Shown here piece by piece: positions 35,106-48,710 of a stretch of 64,000 nt of DNA; positions within the stretch are counted from its first letter, which is position 1; each line of letters starts with the position of its first letter. Where the stretch lies: positions 10,439,001 to 10,503,000 of the forward strand of contig OX940866.1 of NCBI GenBank assembly GCA_954871525.1, written 5' to 3'. Source of the DNA: Parietaria judaica (Eukaryota; Streptophyta; Magnoliopsida; Rosales; Urticaceae). Position numbers and translations under genes: made by a program. The notes beneath the pieces were generated by a model, which saw only the letters and a program-made list of their open reading frames with translations, had not been told where the DNA came from and made no database searches.

Positions 35106-37034
35106 TCACGTCTTTCAATATCGAGATTCAGACTGTTCTTCCCGTGAGTGGGCTCAATTTACTTTTTTTGGGACGACGTCGTGTTGTATTTTTTTTTGCC
35201 CGACGTCGGTTTGAGTTTTTGTTTGATTTCTATTGGCTCGTTGAATTTTTGGTGACTTTTTTGGGTCGGGGCCATTGACTATTTTCTAGTTGGCCCCAGT
35301 TGTTTGAGCTTGTTTTTGTTAATTGTGAGTTTTTAAGTTGTGCCTTCACGTTTTCAGTATTAAAAAAAATGTATAACACTATTTATTGAAAATCTCAATC
35401 ATTTGAACCCAGAGGCTTTCTTGTTCCCTAATAGTCATAGTCCCGAACAAGAAGAACAAAAGGTAAGTATTGAGATTGCGTCATCCCTTTCTTTGGCACT
35501 CCTTTAAAGCCAATCGCCACCTCTTCTTACTATGGCTTACACACTTGAGAGGCATTTCTCTTGTAGTCTCGACTATTTTGTGCCGATAAAAAAAAATAGT
35601 GTATGCACTTCGATAATAGGCCAAATTACATACTCTTGCATGGTGAATGGTCATTTTGGTTACGAATCAATTTTTTTCCTATTGCATGCTCTTCTCGCAC
35701 TCTGAATGTTCGACGAAAAAAAAGTGGTATATTTTTATTATTATACGATTTTTGGATAAGTTTCTTATTATTTCCTAGATTATTCAAATATACTCAAGCT
35801 ACTCCTATTACGAATGGATCACGTAGCAAATGGCTTTTTGAAAGATTTTCTCAATGGATGGAAATGGAAGTTATCTATTGTTTTCTTTTTGCTAAGTATA
35901 CTCGGTTTAAACTTTAAACAATTAAACTTTTTTAGTGATATATGTGGTCAATATTCTATTGTTGAGAAATCCATTTGACAGTTTTGCTGTGGTCATATGT
36001 TTGGCACTATCGTTGGTTATACTGATGGTTGCATCTGCGATCTCCCTATCCGTAAAACGGAATTGGTCCGTTTCAGTTGAGATATTTTAGGAATGCGTTG
36101 CCTATTATTGCTGGTCAATTATTGGAGTTGAATGAGTATTTAAATTTTGAATTTTGGAGGAAATACAATTAGTCTAGGAAAGATGAGGTAATATTACCTA
36201 AAAATGTGGAAATGTGGAAGAAGTGGTTATCTTGTTATGGAATTTTTGGGCTCTATTTAAACTGATATAAAGCTCTAAAACGTTCATCCTTTCAGCCCTA
36301 AAGTGAGAGAAAAAAGTTGTGAGCTACATAGAGCTTCTAAGTTATTTTTCTCATATTTCTTGTGGATCCACCGTTGGCGTTTTCTTTCTTAAAATAAGCC
36401 TGAAGGACTTCAGTTATCGTCAACTATGGTGTGCATGTTCGTACTCATCGGCACTTGCCGGAAGTCGCCTTACCCGCTTTGCCGAGCCACCGTGTTGTCG
36501 TCTTAATCAACATGTTACAATTCTGGCTACATAGATGGTCGCATTGGTTAGAGTGTTTTCCAGTTTCTTGTTCGGTGAACAAATCGATTGTGTAACGTCC
36601 ATCTTGTAATTATCCTTGTTGATTAATCTGGGTGAGGGTCCCGCAGAACTAGATAGGTATCGAACTGCATTAATAAAACATTGTGTGTGTCTCTTTACTT
36701 TCGCGCATGTTTTTCCCTCGTTATTTTCCGCATAACCGAAGAACTTAACATTTTAGTTTGGATACGAGAGATTCTTCGACCTCCTAATAAAATTGTGTAG
36801 CATAAATATTTTTGTTCTGTAAACTTACCTATGTCCGTCGTACAATTATCTCATTCACGTGCCTCTTTATGAATTGCTCGAGTTAAAATTTCATCAATCT
36901 GGCCTAATACACATGTTTCGCGACTTCTAAAGTGCGGTAATAATAAATATGCTCGAACGTTTTTTTTCTTTTGCTTGTTTTTACCGTCGAGTTGAGCTAT
37001 GTTAAAAACGCTATAAACAATTAATTTATATGAA
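35106..37034. other. Spacer of unclear origin
   Basis: A 104-codon frame (35603-35917) with aromatic-rich composition has no recognised domain. 36540-36720 has LTR-like features: GTAACGTCCATCTTGTAATT, then AATAAAACATTGTGTGTGTC and CTTTACTTTCGCGCATG, as in the R/U5 of copia LTRs. No TG/CA ends or primer site were found. It may hold decayed retrotransposon parts. Confidence 0.35.
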
Positions 37035-37195
37035 AAGATACGTTCGAATATTATTTTATTTGTTTCGGCTTAATCGATTTCTGAATGAAATATGTCTCAT
37101 GAATCGACCTGTTTAGTAGGCGAATGTACCGTAGGTCCATAAAATAATGCAACTTTTCTAACCTTTCTTGGGTATTAGATAACCACATATATATG

Positions 37196-37545
37196 TGATG
37201 TCGACACAATCGGACTTGCTTTCTGGGAAGCGTGGGACCGGAAGAACACAAAGTGACGCAATCCCGGGACAAGCTCGAGCACGACATATTTTCTGTTTTG
37301 CGATTTTTATTTCATGATTTATTTAAGTTTTATTTTTTATTAATTATTTATTTTAGTTAGAGAGATTTTAGGGTATAATTTCTTATTTTCTTGCTTTTGG
37401 TTTAAACCCTAGTTTATTAATAGGGCGATTTGCGATTTTCATCCTTACGTTTTGATTAATAAAATTCGAGCTCTCGCTTTGAAGAAAGTCGAGTAGTCTA
37501 CTTGCAGAGAAGTGTTCTTGTTTAATCGTACGTTGCTCTACATCA
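37196..37545 (+). repeat. 5' LTR of the gypsy element
   Basis: 350 bp, TGATGT...ACATCA (6-bp inverted termini). It differs from the 3' LTR at roughly 7% of positions by eye, so the insertion is not recent. Confidence 0.92.
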
Positions 37546-37547
37546 TC

Positions 37548-37560
37548 TGGTATTAGAGAC
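37548..37560 (+). promoter_or_regulatory. Primer binding site
   Basis: TGGTATTAGAGAC, 2 bp after the 5' LTR, resembles the initiator-tRNA-Met site TGGTATCAGAGC used by many plant LTR retrotransposons. The copy in the second unit is at 39712-39724. Confidence 0.85.
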
Positions 37561-37576
37561 TACCACTTCTTGTGGG

Positions 37577-39180
37577 ATGCCACCGAAGAAGCGGATCGTT
37601 CATGACACTTTCGTGGAGAGTAACCCAATGCAAGAAGAGGTCGACAGACTTCGTGCTCAGGTGGATTTGTTTACCCGTCAGATGCAAGCAATGATGCAGA
37701 ATCAAACGGAACAACACAATCTAGATGAGTCTGAAACCGAGGACGATTATGCCAATCAATTCACTCACCAATTCCGTGGACGTGCGGCAGTTTAAGAAGC
37801 AGGACGATCGGAGGCTTCGTTCAAGGTTAAAATTCCCGTTCCATGGTGGTCTCCGAGCCGATGAATTTTTTGATTGGCTCGTAGCGACCGAGGAAATCCT
37901 CGATTTTAAAGAGGTCCCAGACAATCGACGAGCTTCTCTCGTCGCTACCCGGTTCCGTGGACGCGCTGCGGCATGGTGGTCTCAATCCAAGGCCCAACGA
38001 AATCGCACCGGCAAGCCTAAAATTTTGATGTGGGTGAATATGTGTAAACACATACGAGCGGAGTTCCTTCCGTTTAATTATGAACGCACACTTTATTACG
38101 CCCTCCAAAACTTACGCTAAGGTACAAAATCCATTTTCGAGTACACGACTACTTTTCGTATGCTTGTTCTCCATAATAATTTAGCGGAATCGGAGGCACA
38201 ATTAACGGCACGATACATCGGTCGATTGCGTATCCCGATACAAGACATGATGAATTTATTTGATCTCGTCTCCATATCCGAAGAACAATAACGTGCAATC
38301 GCCATCGAAACTTAACAAGCTCGTAGTGATGCTCGTCAACTGCCACTGCGCCTGCCCCAGCGAGCCACATGGCGGGCACCACCACCGCTTTTAGTTCTGC
38401 CCCCACACGCAAAAACGTCCACCCTTCGTTGTTTTGGGTGTGGCAAGCTTGGGCATCAACGTCAAAATTGCCCGAAACAACCCCGCACCGGACTTTTTAT
38501 TGACGATCCCGACGCGCCAATTTTAGACACCCCAATCTTTGACGAGGAACCCGATGAGGGTGATGCCACCATTGAACTCACCGGTGACGTGGGTCATGCT
38601 CTCGTAGTACGCCGTAATTTTCTCACGCCATAAAGCCGGGATGATCGTTGGCTTTGCTCTAATATTTTTCTTTCGACGTGAACCATTGGTGGCAAAGTTT
38701 GTCGCTTCGTCATTGACTCCGGAAGTTGTGAAAACGTAATTGCCGACGAGGTCGTCAAGAAGCTCGGTCTTACTACGGAGCCACATCCGAAACCATAAAA
38801 GTTCGCTTAGCTCCAAGCCAGGACCAAAGTCCCCATTTCGCAATGAATCCGGGTAAGTTTTTCCATTGGTTCGTCGTATTGTGATGAGGTCCTTTGTGAT
38901 GCGGTGACTATGGATGCTTGTCACTTACTTTAAGGTCGGCCGTGGCAATTCGATCGAAAAACTACTCACGATGGTGCCGCGAACACATATAGCTTTCTTT
39001 TTTGTGGCAAAAAGATCGTGCTTTTACCAACAAAGCCGAGCAACATTTCCGCGCACCTCACCTCACCAAGTTTACTAACCCAATCAGAGTATGAGAGCGC
39101 TGCCGTCGAATCCGGATTCATGTTTGCCCTCATGGGGAAATCCGTCACCGATCCCGGTCCCGCCTTCGATTGCCCCACTT
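37577..39180 (+). pseudogene. gag-protease region, first unit
   Basis: Starts ATG (MPPKKRIVHDTFVES) with a coiled-coil-like stretch, then a stop at 37793-37795. The gag core continues in another frame (37725-38120; FDWL, AWWSQSK). A CCHC zinc knuckle (CFGCGKLGHQRQNC) is encoded at 38430-38471 and a protease Asp-Ser-Gly active site (VIDSGS) at 38709-38726, each after further frame breaks. Gag packages RNA and protease processes the polyprotein; neither can be made intact. The same gag frame break is in the second unit, so it predates the duplication. Confidence 0.88.
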
Positions 39181-39359
39181 CGATTGCCCCACTTTTATAA
39201 GATACGTTCGAATATTATTTTATTTGTTTCGGCTTAATCGATTTCTGAATGAAATATGTCTCATGAATCGACCTTTTTAGTAGGCGAATGTACCGTAGGT
39301 CCATAAAATAATGCAACTTTTCTAACCTTTCTTGGGTATTAGATAACCACATATATATG

Positions 39360-39709
39360 TGATGTCGACACAATCGGACTTGCTTTCTGGGAAGCGTGGG
39401 ACCGGAAGAACACAAAGTGACGCAATCCCGGGACAAGCTCGAGCACGACATATTTTCTGTTTTGCGATTTTTATTTCATGATTTATTTAAGTTTTATTTT
39501 TTATTAATTATTTATTTTAGTTAGAGAGATTTTAGGGTATAATTTCTTATTTTCTTGCTTTTGGTTTAAACCCTAGTTTATTAATAGGGCGATTTGCGAT
39601 TTTCATCCTTACGTTTTGATTAATAAAATTCGAGCTCTCGCTTTGAAGAAAGTCGAGTAGTCTACTTGCAGAGAAGTGTTCTTGTTTAATCGTACGTTGC
39701 TCTACATCA
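39360..39709 (+). repeat. Internal (middle) LTR made by the tandem duplication
   Basis: Appears identical to the 5' LTR, and is preceded by the same host flank including ATATG. It is a duplicate of the 5' LTR, not an independent insertion. Confidence 0.9.
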
Positions 39710-39740
39710 TCTGGTATTAGAGACTACCACTTCTTGTGGG

Positions 39741-41344
39741 ATGCCACCGAAGAAGCGGATCGTTCATGACACTTTCGTGGAGAGTAACCCAATGCAAGAA
39801 GAGGTCGACAGACTTCGTGCTCAGGTGGAGTTGTTTACCCGTCAGATGCAAGCAATGATGCAGAATCAAACGGAACAACACAATCTAGATGAGTCTGAAA
39901 CCGAGGACGATTATGCCAATCAATTCACTCACCAATTCCGTGGACGTGCGGCAGTTTAAGAAGCAGGACGATCGGAGGCTTCGTTCAAGGTTAAAATTCC
40001 CGTTCCATGGTGGTCTCCGAGCCGATGAATTTTTTGATTGGCTCGTAGCGACCGAGGAAATCCTCGATTTTAAAGAGGTCCCAGACAATCGACGAGCTTC
40101 TCTCGTCGCTACCCGGTTCCGTGGACGCGCTGCGGCATGGTGGTCTCAATCCAAGGCCCAACGAAATCGCACCGGCAAGCCTAAAATTTCGACGTGGGTG
40201 AATATGTGTAAACACATACGAGCGGAGTTCCTTCCGTTTAATTATGAACGCACACTTTAATACGCCCTCCAAAACATACGCTAAGGTACAAAATCCGTTT
40301 TCGAGTACACGACTACTTTTCGTATGCTTGTTCTCCATAATAATTTAGCGGAATCGGAGGCACAATTAACGGCACGATACATCGGTCGATTGCGTATCCC
40401 GATACAAGACATGATGAATTTATTTGATCTCGTCTCCGTATCCGAAGAACAATAACGTGCAATCGCCATCGAAACTTAACAAGCTCGTAGTGAGGCTCGT
40501 CAACTGCCACTGCGCCTGCCCCAGCGAGCCACATGGCGGGCACCACCACCGCTTTTAGTTCTGCCCCCACACGCAAAAACGTCCACCCTTCGTTGTTTTG
40601 GGTGTGGCAAGCTTGGGCATCAACGTCAAAATTGCCCGAAACAACCCCGCACCGGACTTTTTATTGACGATCCCGACGCGCCAATTTTAGACACCCCAAT
40701 CTTTGACGAGGAACCCGATGAGGGTGATGCCACCATTGAACTCACCGGTGACGTGGGTCATGCTCTCGTAGTACGCCGTAATTTTCTCACGCCATAAAGC
40801 CGGGATGATCGTTGGCTTTGCTCTAATATTTTTCTTTCGACGTGAACCATTGGTGGCAAAGTTTGTCGCTTCGTCATTGACTCCGGAAGTTGTGAAAACG
40901 TAATTGCCGACGAGGTCGTCAAGAAGCTCGGTCTTACTACGGAGCCACATCCGAAACCATAAAAGTTCGCTTAGCTCCAAGCCAGGACCAAAGTCCCCAT
41001 TTCGCAATGAATCCGGGTAAGTTTTTCCATTGGTTCGTCGTATTGTGATGAGGTCCTTTGTGATGCGGTGACTATGGATGCTTGTCACTTACTTTAAGGT
41101 TGGCCGTGGCAATTCGATCGAAAAACTACTCACGATGGTGCCGCGAACACATATAGCTTTCTTTTTTGTGGCAAAAAGATCGTGCTTTTACCAACAAAGC
41201 CGAGCTCCATTTCCGCGCACCTCACCTCACCAAGTTTACTAACCCAATCAGAATATGAGAGCGCTGCCGTCGAATCCGGATTCATGTTTTCCCTCATGGG
41301 GAAATCCGTCACCGATCCCGGTCCCGCCTTCGATTGCCCCACTT
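39741..41344 (+). pseudogene. gag-protease region, second unit
   Basis: Near-identical to 37577-39180, with the zinc knuckle at 40594-40635 and the protease Asp-Ser-Gly at 40879-40887. One added stop (TAA at 40258-40260) shortens the gag core. It continues directly into RT, so this is the original gag-pol junction. Confidence 0.88.
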
Positions 41345-43954
41345 TTATATGAGTTCTCGGATATTTTCCGAGTTCACCACTGTCCTCATTACTACCGGTT
41401 CGTGAAATTCAACACCAAATAGACTTGGTTCCCAATGTACCACTCCCGAACCGTGCACATTACCGCATGAGCCCGGTTGAACACGAAGAATTACGCCGTC
41501 AAATCATAGATCTTCTCGCGAAAGGCCATATTCGTGAGAGTCTAAGCCCGTGCGCCGTTCCGGCCCTCCTCACGCCTAAGAAAGATGCTACGTGGCACAC
41601 TTGCATGGATAGTCGTGCAATCAACAAAATCACTGTCCGTTATCGGTTCCCCATTCCTCTCCTCGATTACCTCCTAGACCAATTAAGCGGCTAACGCGTG
41701 TTTAGCAAACTAGATTTGAAGAGTGGCTATCATCAAATCTGTATCCGACCCGGGGATGAATGGAAAACGGCATTCAAGACTCGCGAGGGACTCTACGAAT
41801 GGCTCGTCATGCCATTTGGTCTCTCCAATGCCCCGATCACTTTTATGCGAGTCATGAATAAGGCTCTCCGGCCGTTCATTGGAAAGTTTGTGGTCGTTTA
41901 TTTCGACGACATATTGATTTGTAGTGCCAATGCCGAGAACCATCTCAAACACCTTCGTGCCATGTTGCTTGTGTTCCGTGAGCACAAATTCTACGGTGCA
42001 TTACACAAGTGTTCCTTTGTGACCGATTCCGTCAAGTTCTTAGGCTATATCGTCTCCGCTGATGGCCTCTCCGTCGATCCGGGTAAAGTACAAGCTGTAT
42101 CATCTTAGCCGACTCCTACCACGGTTATCGAGGTGCATAGTTTTCACGACTTAGCCTCCTTTTATCGCCGATTCATCCTGCACTTTAGCTCCATCATGGC
42201 GCCTATCACCGAGTGCATCAAAACGGGACGCTTCCATTGGAGCCCAGATGCTTCTAAAGCATTCAAATTGATTAAAGCAAAGCTCACCTCTGCATCGGTC
42301 CTTGTTCTTGCGGACTTTGAACAACCATTCTTCCTCCATTGTGACGCCTCCAAAGTCGATATAGGGGCTGTTTTGAGCCAAGGATCTTGACCCGTCGCTT
42401 ACTTTAGCGAAAAATTATCCGGTCCTAAGTCACGTTATAATACTTATGACGTTGAATTCTACGTGATAGTTCGGGCGATTCATCATTGGCGTCACGGGAA
42501 TTCTACGCGATATTTCACCGGGAATTCATTCTTTTCACGGACCACAATCCGCTTAAACACCTCGGGACCCAAGAAAAAGTGTATGCACGCCATGCGTCTT
42601 GGATTGATTTTCTACAACAATTCACGTTCACAATCAAGCACAAAGCGCAAGTTCTCAATCGCGTTGCCGATGCTTTGAGCCGACACCACTTGTTACTACA
42701 ACAACTTCGCGTGTCCGTACCGGGCTTTGACGAGCTGCCCGAGCTCTACTCCACCGACCCGTTCTTCGAGCGCTTCACCACGACATCGGCGCATCTCCTT
42801 GATTCGGCATTCGCATGGCACAACGGCTTCTTATATTTTGATGGTAAGTTGTGTATTCCTGAAAGAAGCATGCGACTCATGATAATTTTTGACCTTCACA
42901 GTGAAGGCCATGTCGGGCGGGACCACACCCTCGCGCTTGTCACCACATCTTATTTTTTGCCATCCATGCGCAAGAATATTTTTCGTTTGTGGATCATTGT
43001 CGAGTTTGTCACCTCGCTAAAGGCAAAGCTACGAATGTCGAGCTCTATTTGCCCCTCCCGATCCCGACCCGCCCTTGGTCCGATGTTAGCATGGATTTCA
43101 TCCTTGGCCTCCGACGTACTCAACGTCAACATGATTCCATCTTCGTCGTCGTAGATCGCTTCTCTAAAATGCCCCACTTCATGCCGTGCAAGAAGACTTT
43201 CGATGCGAGTCATGTAACGTTTTTATACTTTTGTGAGGTTTATCGTTTGCACGGACTAGCGACTTCCATTGTCTCGGGTCGTGATACGAGCTTCCTTAGT
43301 CACTTTTGGCGTAGCTTATGGCGCCTCGTGGATACTCGCCTTAGCTTTAGTAGCTCTTATCACCCGGAAATCGACGGCCAAACCGAGGTAGTTAATCGTT
43401 CGCTTGGTGATTTACTACGTTGTCTTGTAGGTAGTTCGATAAAAGTGTGGGATCTTAAGCTTAGCCAAGCCGAGTTTGCGCATAACCATGCGTTTAATCG
43501 AAGCACGGGGATTAGTCCTTTCCTTGTGATCTATGGCGTCACACCTCGTTGCCCACTCAATCTCGCTATTGTCCCGCACACCGAACCCGTGCACACCAAC
43601 GCCTCTGCGTTCATCGAACAACTCCAAGCTACTCACAAGTAAACCACGACAAACATTGAGGCCACAAATGCTCGCTACAAGCGTGAAGCGGACAAGAAGC
43701 GTCGCCATGTGGAATTTGAAGTTGGAGATTTCGTGTGGGCCGTCTTGACCAAAGACCGCGTACCCGCACACGAGTACAACAAACTCAAACCCAAGACCGT
43801 GGGACACGTCGAGATCATTGAGAAGATAAATCCCAATGCGCGTATAGCCTTCGTCTTCCGAGCCACCTTCGTACTCATGATGTGTTTAACGTCAAACATC
43901 TTCGCGCTTATACCGGGGACAACTCTGACGACGATGCATCTCCGAATTCAATGA
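41345..43954 (+). pseudogene. gypsy pol: RT, RNase H, integrase, disrupted
   Basis: RT starts near 41425 ([17 protein letters not shown]), with a stop at 41692-41694 between DYLLDQLSG and [10 protein letters not shown]. The active site VYFDDILI is near 41897-41920. RNase H starts with FFLHCDASK near 42335, with stops at 42106-42108 and 42388-42390, then a frame change to TDHNPLKHLG. The zinc-binding and integrase core begins near 42900, with a further shift before MDHCRVCHLAKG (42989). The integrase Asp in SMDFILGL and Glu in DGQTEVVNR are present, but the middle acidic position reads VSGRD, Gly for the usual Asp. A final frame after 43642 holds the C-terminal part. Confidence 0.9.
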
Positions 43955-43970
43955 CGAATTCTTTCGTTCC

Positions 43971-43979
43971 AGGGGAGAA
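43971..43979 (+). promoter_or_regulatory. Polypurine tract
   Basis: AGGGGAGAA immediately before the 3' LTR, the usual plus-strand priming site. Confidence 0.85.
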
Positions 43980-44335
43980 TGATGCCGACACAATTGGACT
44001 TGCTTTCTGGGAAGCGTGGGACCGTAAGAACACGAAGTGATGCGATCTCGGGACAAGCTCGAGCACGACATATTTCCTGTTTTGCGGTTTTTATTTCATG
44101 TTTTATTTAAGTTTTATTGTTTATTAATTATTTATTTTAGTTAGAGAGATTTTAGGGTTTAATTTTCTATTTTCTTGCTTTCGGTTTAAACCCTAGTTTA
44201 TTAATAAGGTGATTTGCGATTTTCATTTTTAAGTTTTGATTAATAAAATTCGAACTCTTGCTTTGAAGAAAGCCGAGTAATCTACTCGCAGAGACGTATT
44301 CTTGTTTAATTGTACGTTGCTCTATATCTACATCA
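43980..44335 (+). repeat. 3' LTR of the gypsy element
   Basis: 356 bp, TGATGC...CTACATCA, followed by the ATATG target duplication. A 6-bp extra TATATC near the end accounts for the length difference from the 5' LTR. Confidence 0.92.
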
Positions 44336-44563
44336 ATATGTAATGAGCTCATAGAATTAATTAGGCCACAATTATTAATGGAAACTTTCACACCATTATC
44401 ATTTATCAAATTCCTAACCTTCAAATTCAATTAGCTAGGTAGATATAAATATGTATTGGTCAAACAAGAACGTCGCATACTTGTTTGCTCAACAATACAT
44501 TTCACACTATTTTGACCCAATAATATTCCACGTGCAAAAGTTTAGAGAGTAATCAATTATATG

Positions 44564-44603
<40 letters not shown>

Positions 44604-45060
44604 AATCAACTCCTTTTTAAGAAAATAAGTCCATTATCTGATATATTAGTTTCTTGTTCATTATCCTCGGAGTGGTATATTGAATGTTAAGATTTGATAC
44701 CATTAGTAGATTAATTTCTTGATTATATCATCGACAAAAATATATATATATATATATATATATGTATTTATCCAATTCATCATTTTTTAAATTAAAAAAC
44801 TACTGATTAGAAAAACATGCAAAATATCATCAAGGGAAAACACGTGAGAACCCTAGTATATAAGTTTGTTTAAATAATTATCAGTTATATTATTATTAAC
44901 TTTACATTAATTGCTTAATTAAAAAAATAACAAGAGTCCAAAATAAACATAACAAATACATATGTCAATCATATAGTCTTTTTTAGTTGATTTAACTATT
45001 AGGGTATGTTAGTAAACACTAATTCAGCTAACAATAAATTCAGATACGATAATATTATAA
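44336..45060. other. AT-rich spacer with AT microsatellites
   Basis: (TA)n tracts at about 44562-44602 and 44739-44763. The minus-strand frame 44167-44430 overlaps the LTR and is not a gene. Nothing else recognised. Confidence 0.5.
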
Positions 45061-45104
45061 TCGAAATTACGTAGAATAATAATCAACTCACCAAACTCTA
45101 AAGT

Positions 45105-45228
45105 CACGTGCTAGCTGGTCATTTCCTCTTAGAGTCGCTGAATCACAAGCACGTGACTCTCATCTACCATAATTCGAACGTTACGTTCTTATAAGCCAAT
45201 ACTATAAATACACACACTACTATAAATA
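45105..45228 (+). promoter_or_regulatory. Class I CHS promoter with two G-boxes and a doubled TATA box
   Basis: CACGTG at 45105-45110 and 45150-45155, the CATCTACCATAA MYB-type element at 45161-45172, then TATAAATA at 45203-45210 and again at 45221-45228. The second TATA comes from an 18-bp tandem duplication (ACTATAAATACACACACT). The transcribed gene is a pseudogene. Confidence 0.8.
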
Positions 45229-45330
45229 CACACACGCACATGCATTGTGTCACAACTCACAAACTCATCTTTCACAATTGGCTTTCACTTGCAATATTTT
45301 TCAGAACAACCAGTCCACGCTTGAGTAAAA

Positions 45331-46385
<1,055 letters not shown>

Positions 46386-47802
46386 AGCCTTACGTTGGGC
46401 TAGCTACTAGCAAATGTGGTCAACTGTTTTATTTTCTGTTTGTTTGTTTGAAATTGTTTAGTGTTACTTATCAAGGGTAATTTCTATTTAAATGATGGGT
46501 GTGTTGGACTAGAAAATGTAACACTTTATTGCATTATATAGATGATGTCACGAATAATGTGGAATTTTAGAAGATATATCATATAAGAACGTTTTTAATT
46601 TAATTTTATTTGGTATTAGAATTGAAACAAGAAGGAAAAAGCTAGACGAATAATAGTGAGTGTTTAAGAAATTCTTTTGCTTCGTATTATAAATTATTCA
46701 TGGATAAAATAGATATCTATGTAGAGACATGTAGTATTTTATATATAAAATAAAAGAATTGTAATAGTTGACCAATTATAATAAATATATAACGGTATCA
46801 TTTACGATAAAAGGTGAACAACCTGAATCTCCGATTTTTTTTTTTAAACCAATAATACCAAAATCGTATTGTTTCATAATATTTAACGTGGTAAAAAAAT
46901 ATACATCAAACCCCACCAAAACAAGTTAAATTTAGACGGCAAAACATATATTTTATACCAAATAACAATCTAGGCTGTAAAATTAGCTACGGATTGCGGT
47001 TTTCAAATAAATATGCAACAGGCTCCGGCCGTAGTACCATTTAGCAAAAAAAGTAAAGGCTTAAACTTGTTTTTCTTGATATCTACCAAAATGATAAAAA
47101 AAAAAATCCATAAATTTTTAAGTTCTAAATTCAGAGCGGATGGAATTGACTTTAGGGTACAGTAGAGAAGAGTTGACCGAATGGCTGAACACACGTTCAT
47201 TGGAAGGACAAGTAACACTACACAATCAATATTCATGAAATATATAATGCATATATATTAAATTCAAGTTAATTGCTCATTTTTCGGATGAAATATATTG
47301 AACATATCTCAATCTCATAACAAATATAATTAAATCTTGAGATGTAGATGATTTGCAGAATCTTGTTATATAATGTTGGGTATATTTAATTTAATGATAA
47401 TGTTCTTGCGAGTGCGTCCAAATTAGAATAATAACATTTATATTTGCATTAATACGTGCGTAAATATATAAATCTATAGCAATAAATATTATAGTTTTGA
47501 GGGCAGAATAAAAAGCCGGAATTTTTATAAAAAAAAATAAAAATCAATTGTGAAGGCCTAATTGACGGATTTTGAGAAAACAAAAATATTAGTGAAAATC
47601 ATAGTTCTTGCTCGTTTTGTCGATCACACTAAAAATTTACCAAATATCATAGTTATATGCAAATATATATTATATGTATATGAGAGAGAGAATATTTGTT
47701 AGATGATGACTTATTAGCCTACATCTTTCGTATTTTTATACTCTAATTCAAACTAAAACTAAGATATGTGTAATATTCATAGATGGCAAGCTAACATGTC
47801 AA
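46386..47802. other. CHS3 3' flank and AT-rich spacer
   Basis: The 3' flank starts like class II (AGAGCCTTA) then diverges. No gene recognised. The minus-strand frame at 47003-47236 lacks a domain. Equivalent sequence on the left copy would lie before position 1. Confidence 0.5.
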
Positions 47803-48111
47803 CTTTCAACACTTGCTATTCCGCAATTCCAATTTCCATCTACGTTTCATAAAAATTCAACTTTCAAAAGATACCAACAAAACAAAAATTATATATACAT
47901 ATATATATATATGTAATTAATGTATATATATATAATGAGCTTTACTATAGCTAAGATGATATGTATAAGCATATATAATTAGTGTTGGTCCTTATATTAA
48001 GGGATGTTCAAAGAAGCAGTGCACATTCCAACGACAACTAGATGTAATGACATAATTCATTAATTTCATAACTCCCAAAATGATATGACACATAACACAC
48101 ATTAATATAAA

Positions 48112-48467
48112 GAGTATTGCGGCAAAAGTATTCACTTTTTTTCAAAGTAACGCGACATATGCTCAAGCATTCAGATGTGTTGATTAAATACTCAAGGTCT
48201 TAAACGTGTACAATTGGTTCCTTTTTACATATCTCCGTTATTGTGAAGTCATATTTGCACATGTATTCCTTAATTTGACGTTTTTAACATGAGAGAAAAA
48301 AAACTTGAAAATGAGTGTTATTTGAATTGTAAACGTGTAAATTAGATATGAGACTAAATCAATCAAATTACAAATTTCACGACCATCGATATTTAATAGG
48401 CGCAGTTGAATGCTTGTAAATATGCTGCACTATTTTTAAAGTATGGGTAGTTTTACCGCAACTATCC
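48112..48467. mobile_element. MITE-like element in the CHS4 promoter
   Basis: Orthologous copy of the element at 295-650, with GAGTATTGCGGCAAAAGTAT at the left and ACCGCAACTATCC at the right. Confidence 0.6.
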
Positions 48468-48496
48468 CTATAAATTAACTCACCAAACCCTAAAGT

Positions 48497-48606
48497 CACG
48501 TGCTAGCCGGTCATTTCCCCTTAGAGTCGTTGAATCACAAGCACGTGACTCTCATCTACCATAATACCGACGTTAATTACATTCTTCGAAGCCAATATTA
48601 TAAATA
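48497..48606 (+). promoter_or_regulatory. CHS4 promoter with two intact G-boxes
   Basis: CACGTG at 48497-48502 and 48542-48547, CATCTACCATAA at 48553-48564, TATAAATA at 48599-48606. It shows the likely ancestral state of the CHS1 promoter, though the gene it drives is broken. Confidence 0.8.
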
Positions 48607-48710
48607 CACACATATGCTTTGTGTCACAAACTCACACATTAATCATTCACAATTGGCTTGATCGCTTGCAATATTATTTCTCAGAGCAACCAGTCCACGC
48701 TTGATTAAAA

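Larger units (their letters stand above)
37035..41344 (+). repeat. 2164-bp direct tandem duplication through a gypsy element
   Basis: 37035-39198 and 39199-41344 are near-identical at a constant offset of 2164 bp. The unit contains 161 bp of host flank, the 5' LTR, the primer site, gag and protease. At its right edge the first unit has an extra 14-bp repeat (TTCGATTGCCCCAC twice) that the second lacks. Only a handful of substitutions separate the units (for example GGTGGATTTG versus GGTGGAGTTG), far fewer than separate the 5' and 3' LTRs. Confidence 0.92.
37196..44335 (+). mobile_element. Ty3/gypsy LTR retrotransposon, degenerate, internally duplicated
   Basis: 7140 bp bounded by LTRs starting TGATG and ending ACATCA, flanked by the 5-bp duplication ATATG (37191-37195 and 44336-44340). 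Domain order is gag with a CCHC knuckle, protease, RT, RNase H, integrase: the gypsy order. Without the 2164-bp duplication the element would be about 4976 bp with 350-bp LTRs, in the range of small chromovirus (Reina-like) elements, but no chromodomain was identified. Several stops and frameshifts make it inactive. Confidence 0.93.

Noticed and set aside
35603..35917. Possible plastid-derived (matK/ycf-like) insertion
   Set aside because: Aromatic-rich frame looked organellar at first, but I could not match it to any plastid gene order or motif.
39360..39709. Independent nested LTR insertion
   Set aside because: Host flank and gag are repeated with it at a constant 2164-bp offset, so it is part of a tandem duplication.
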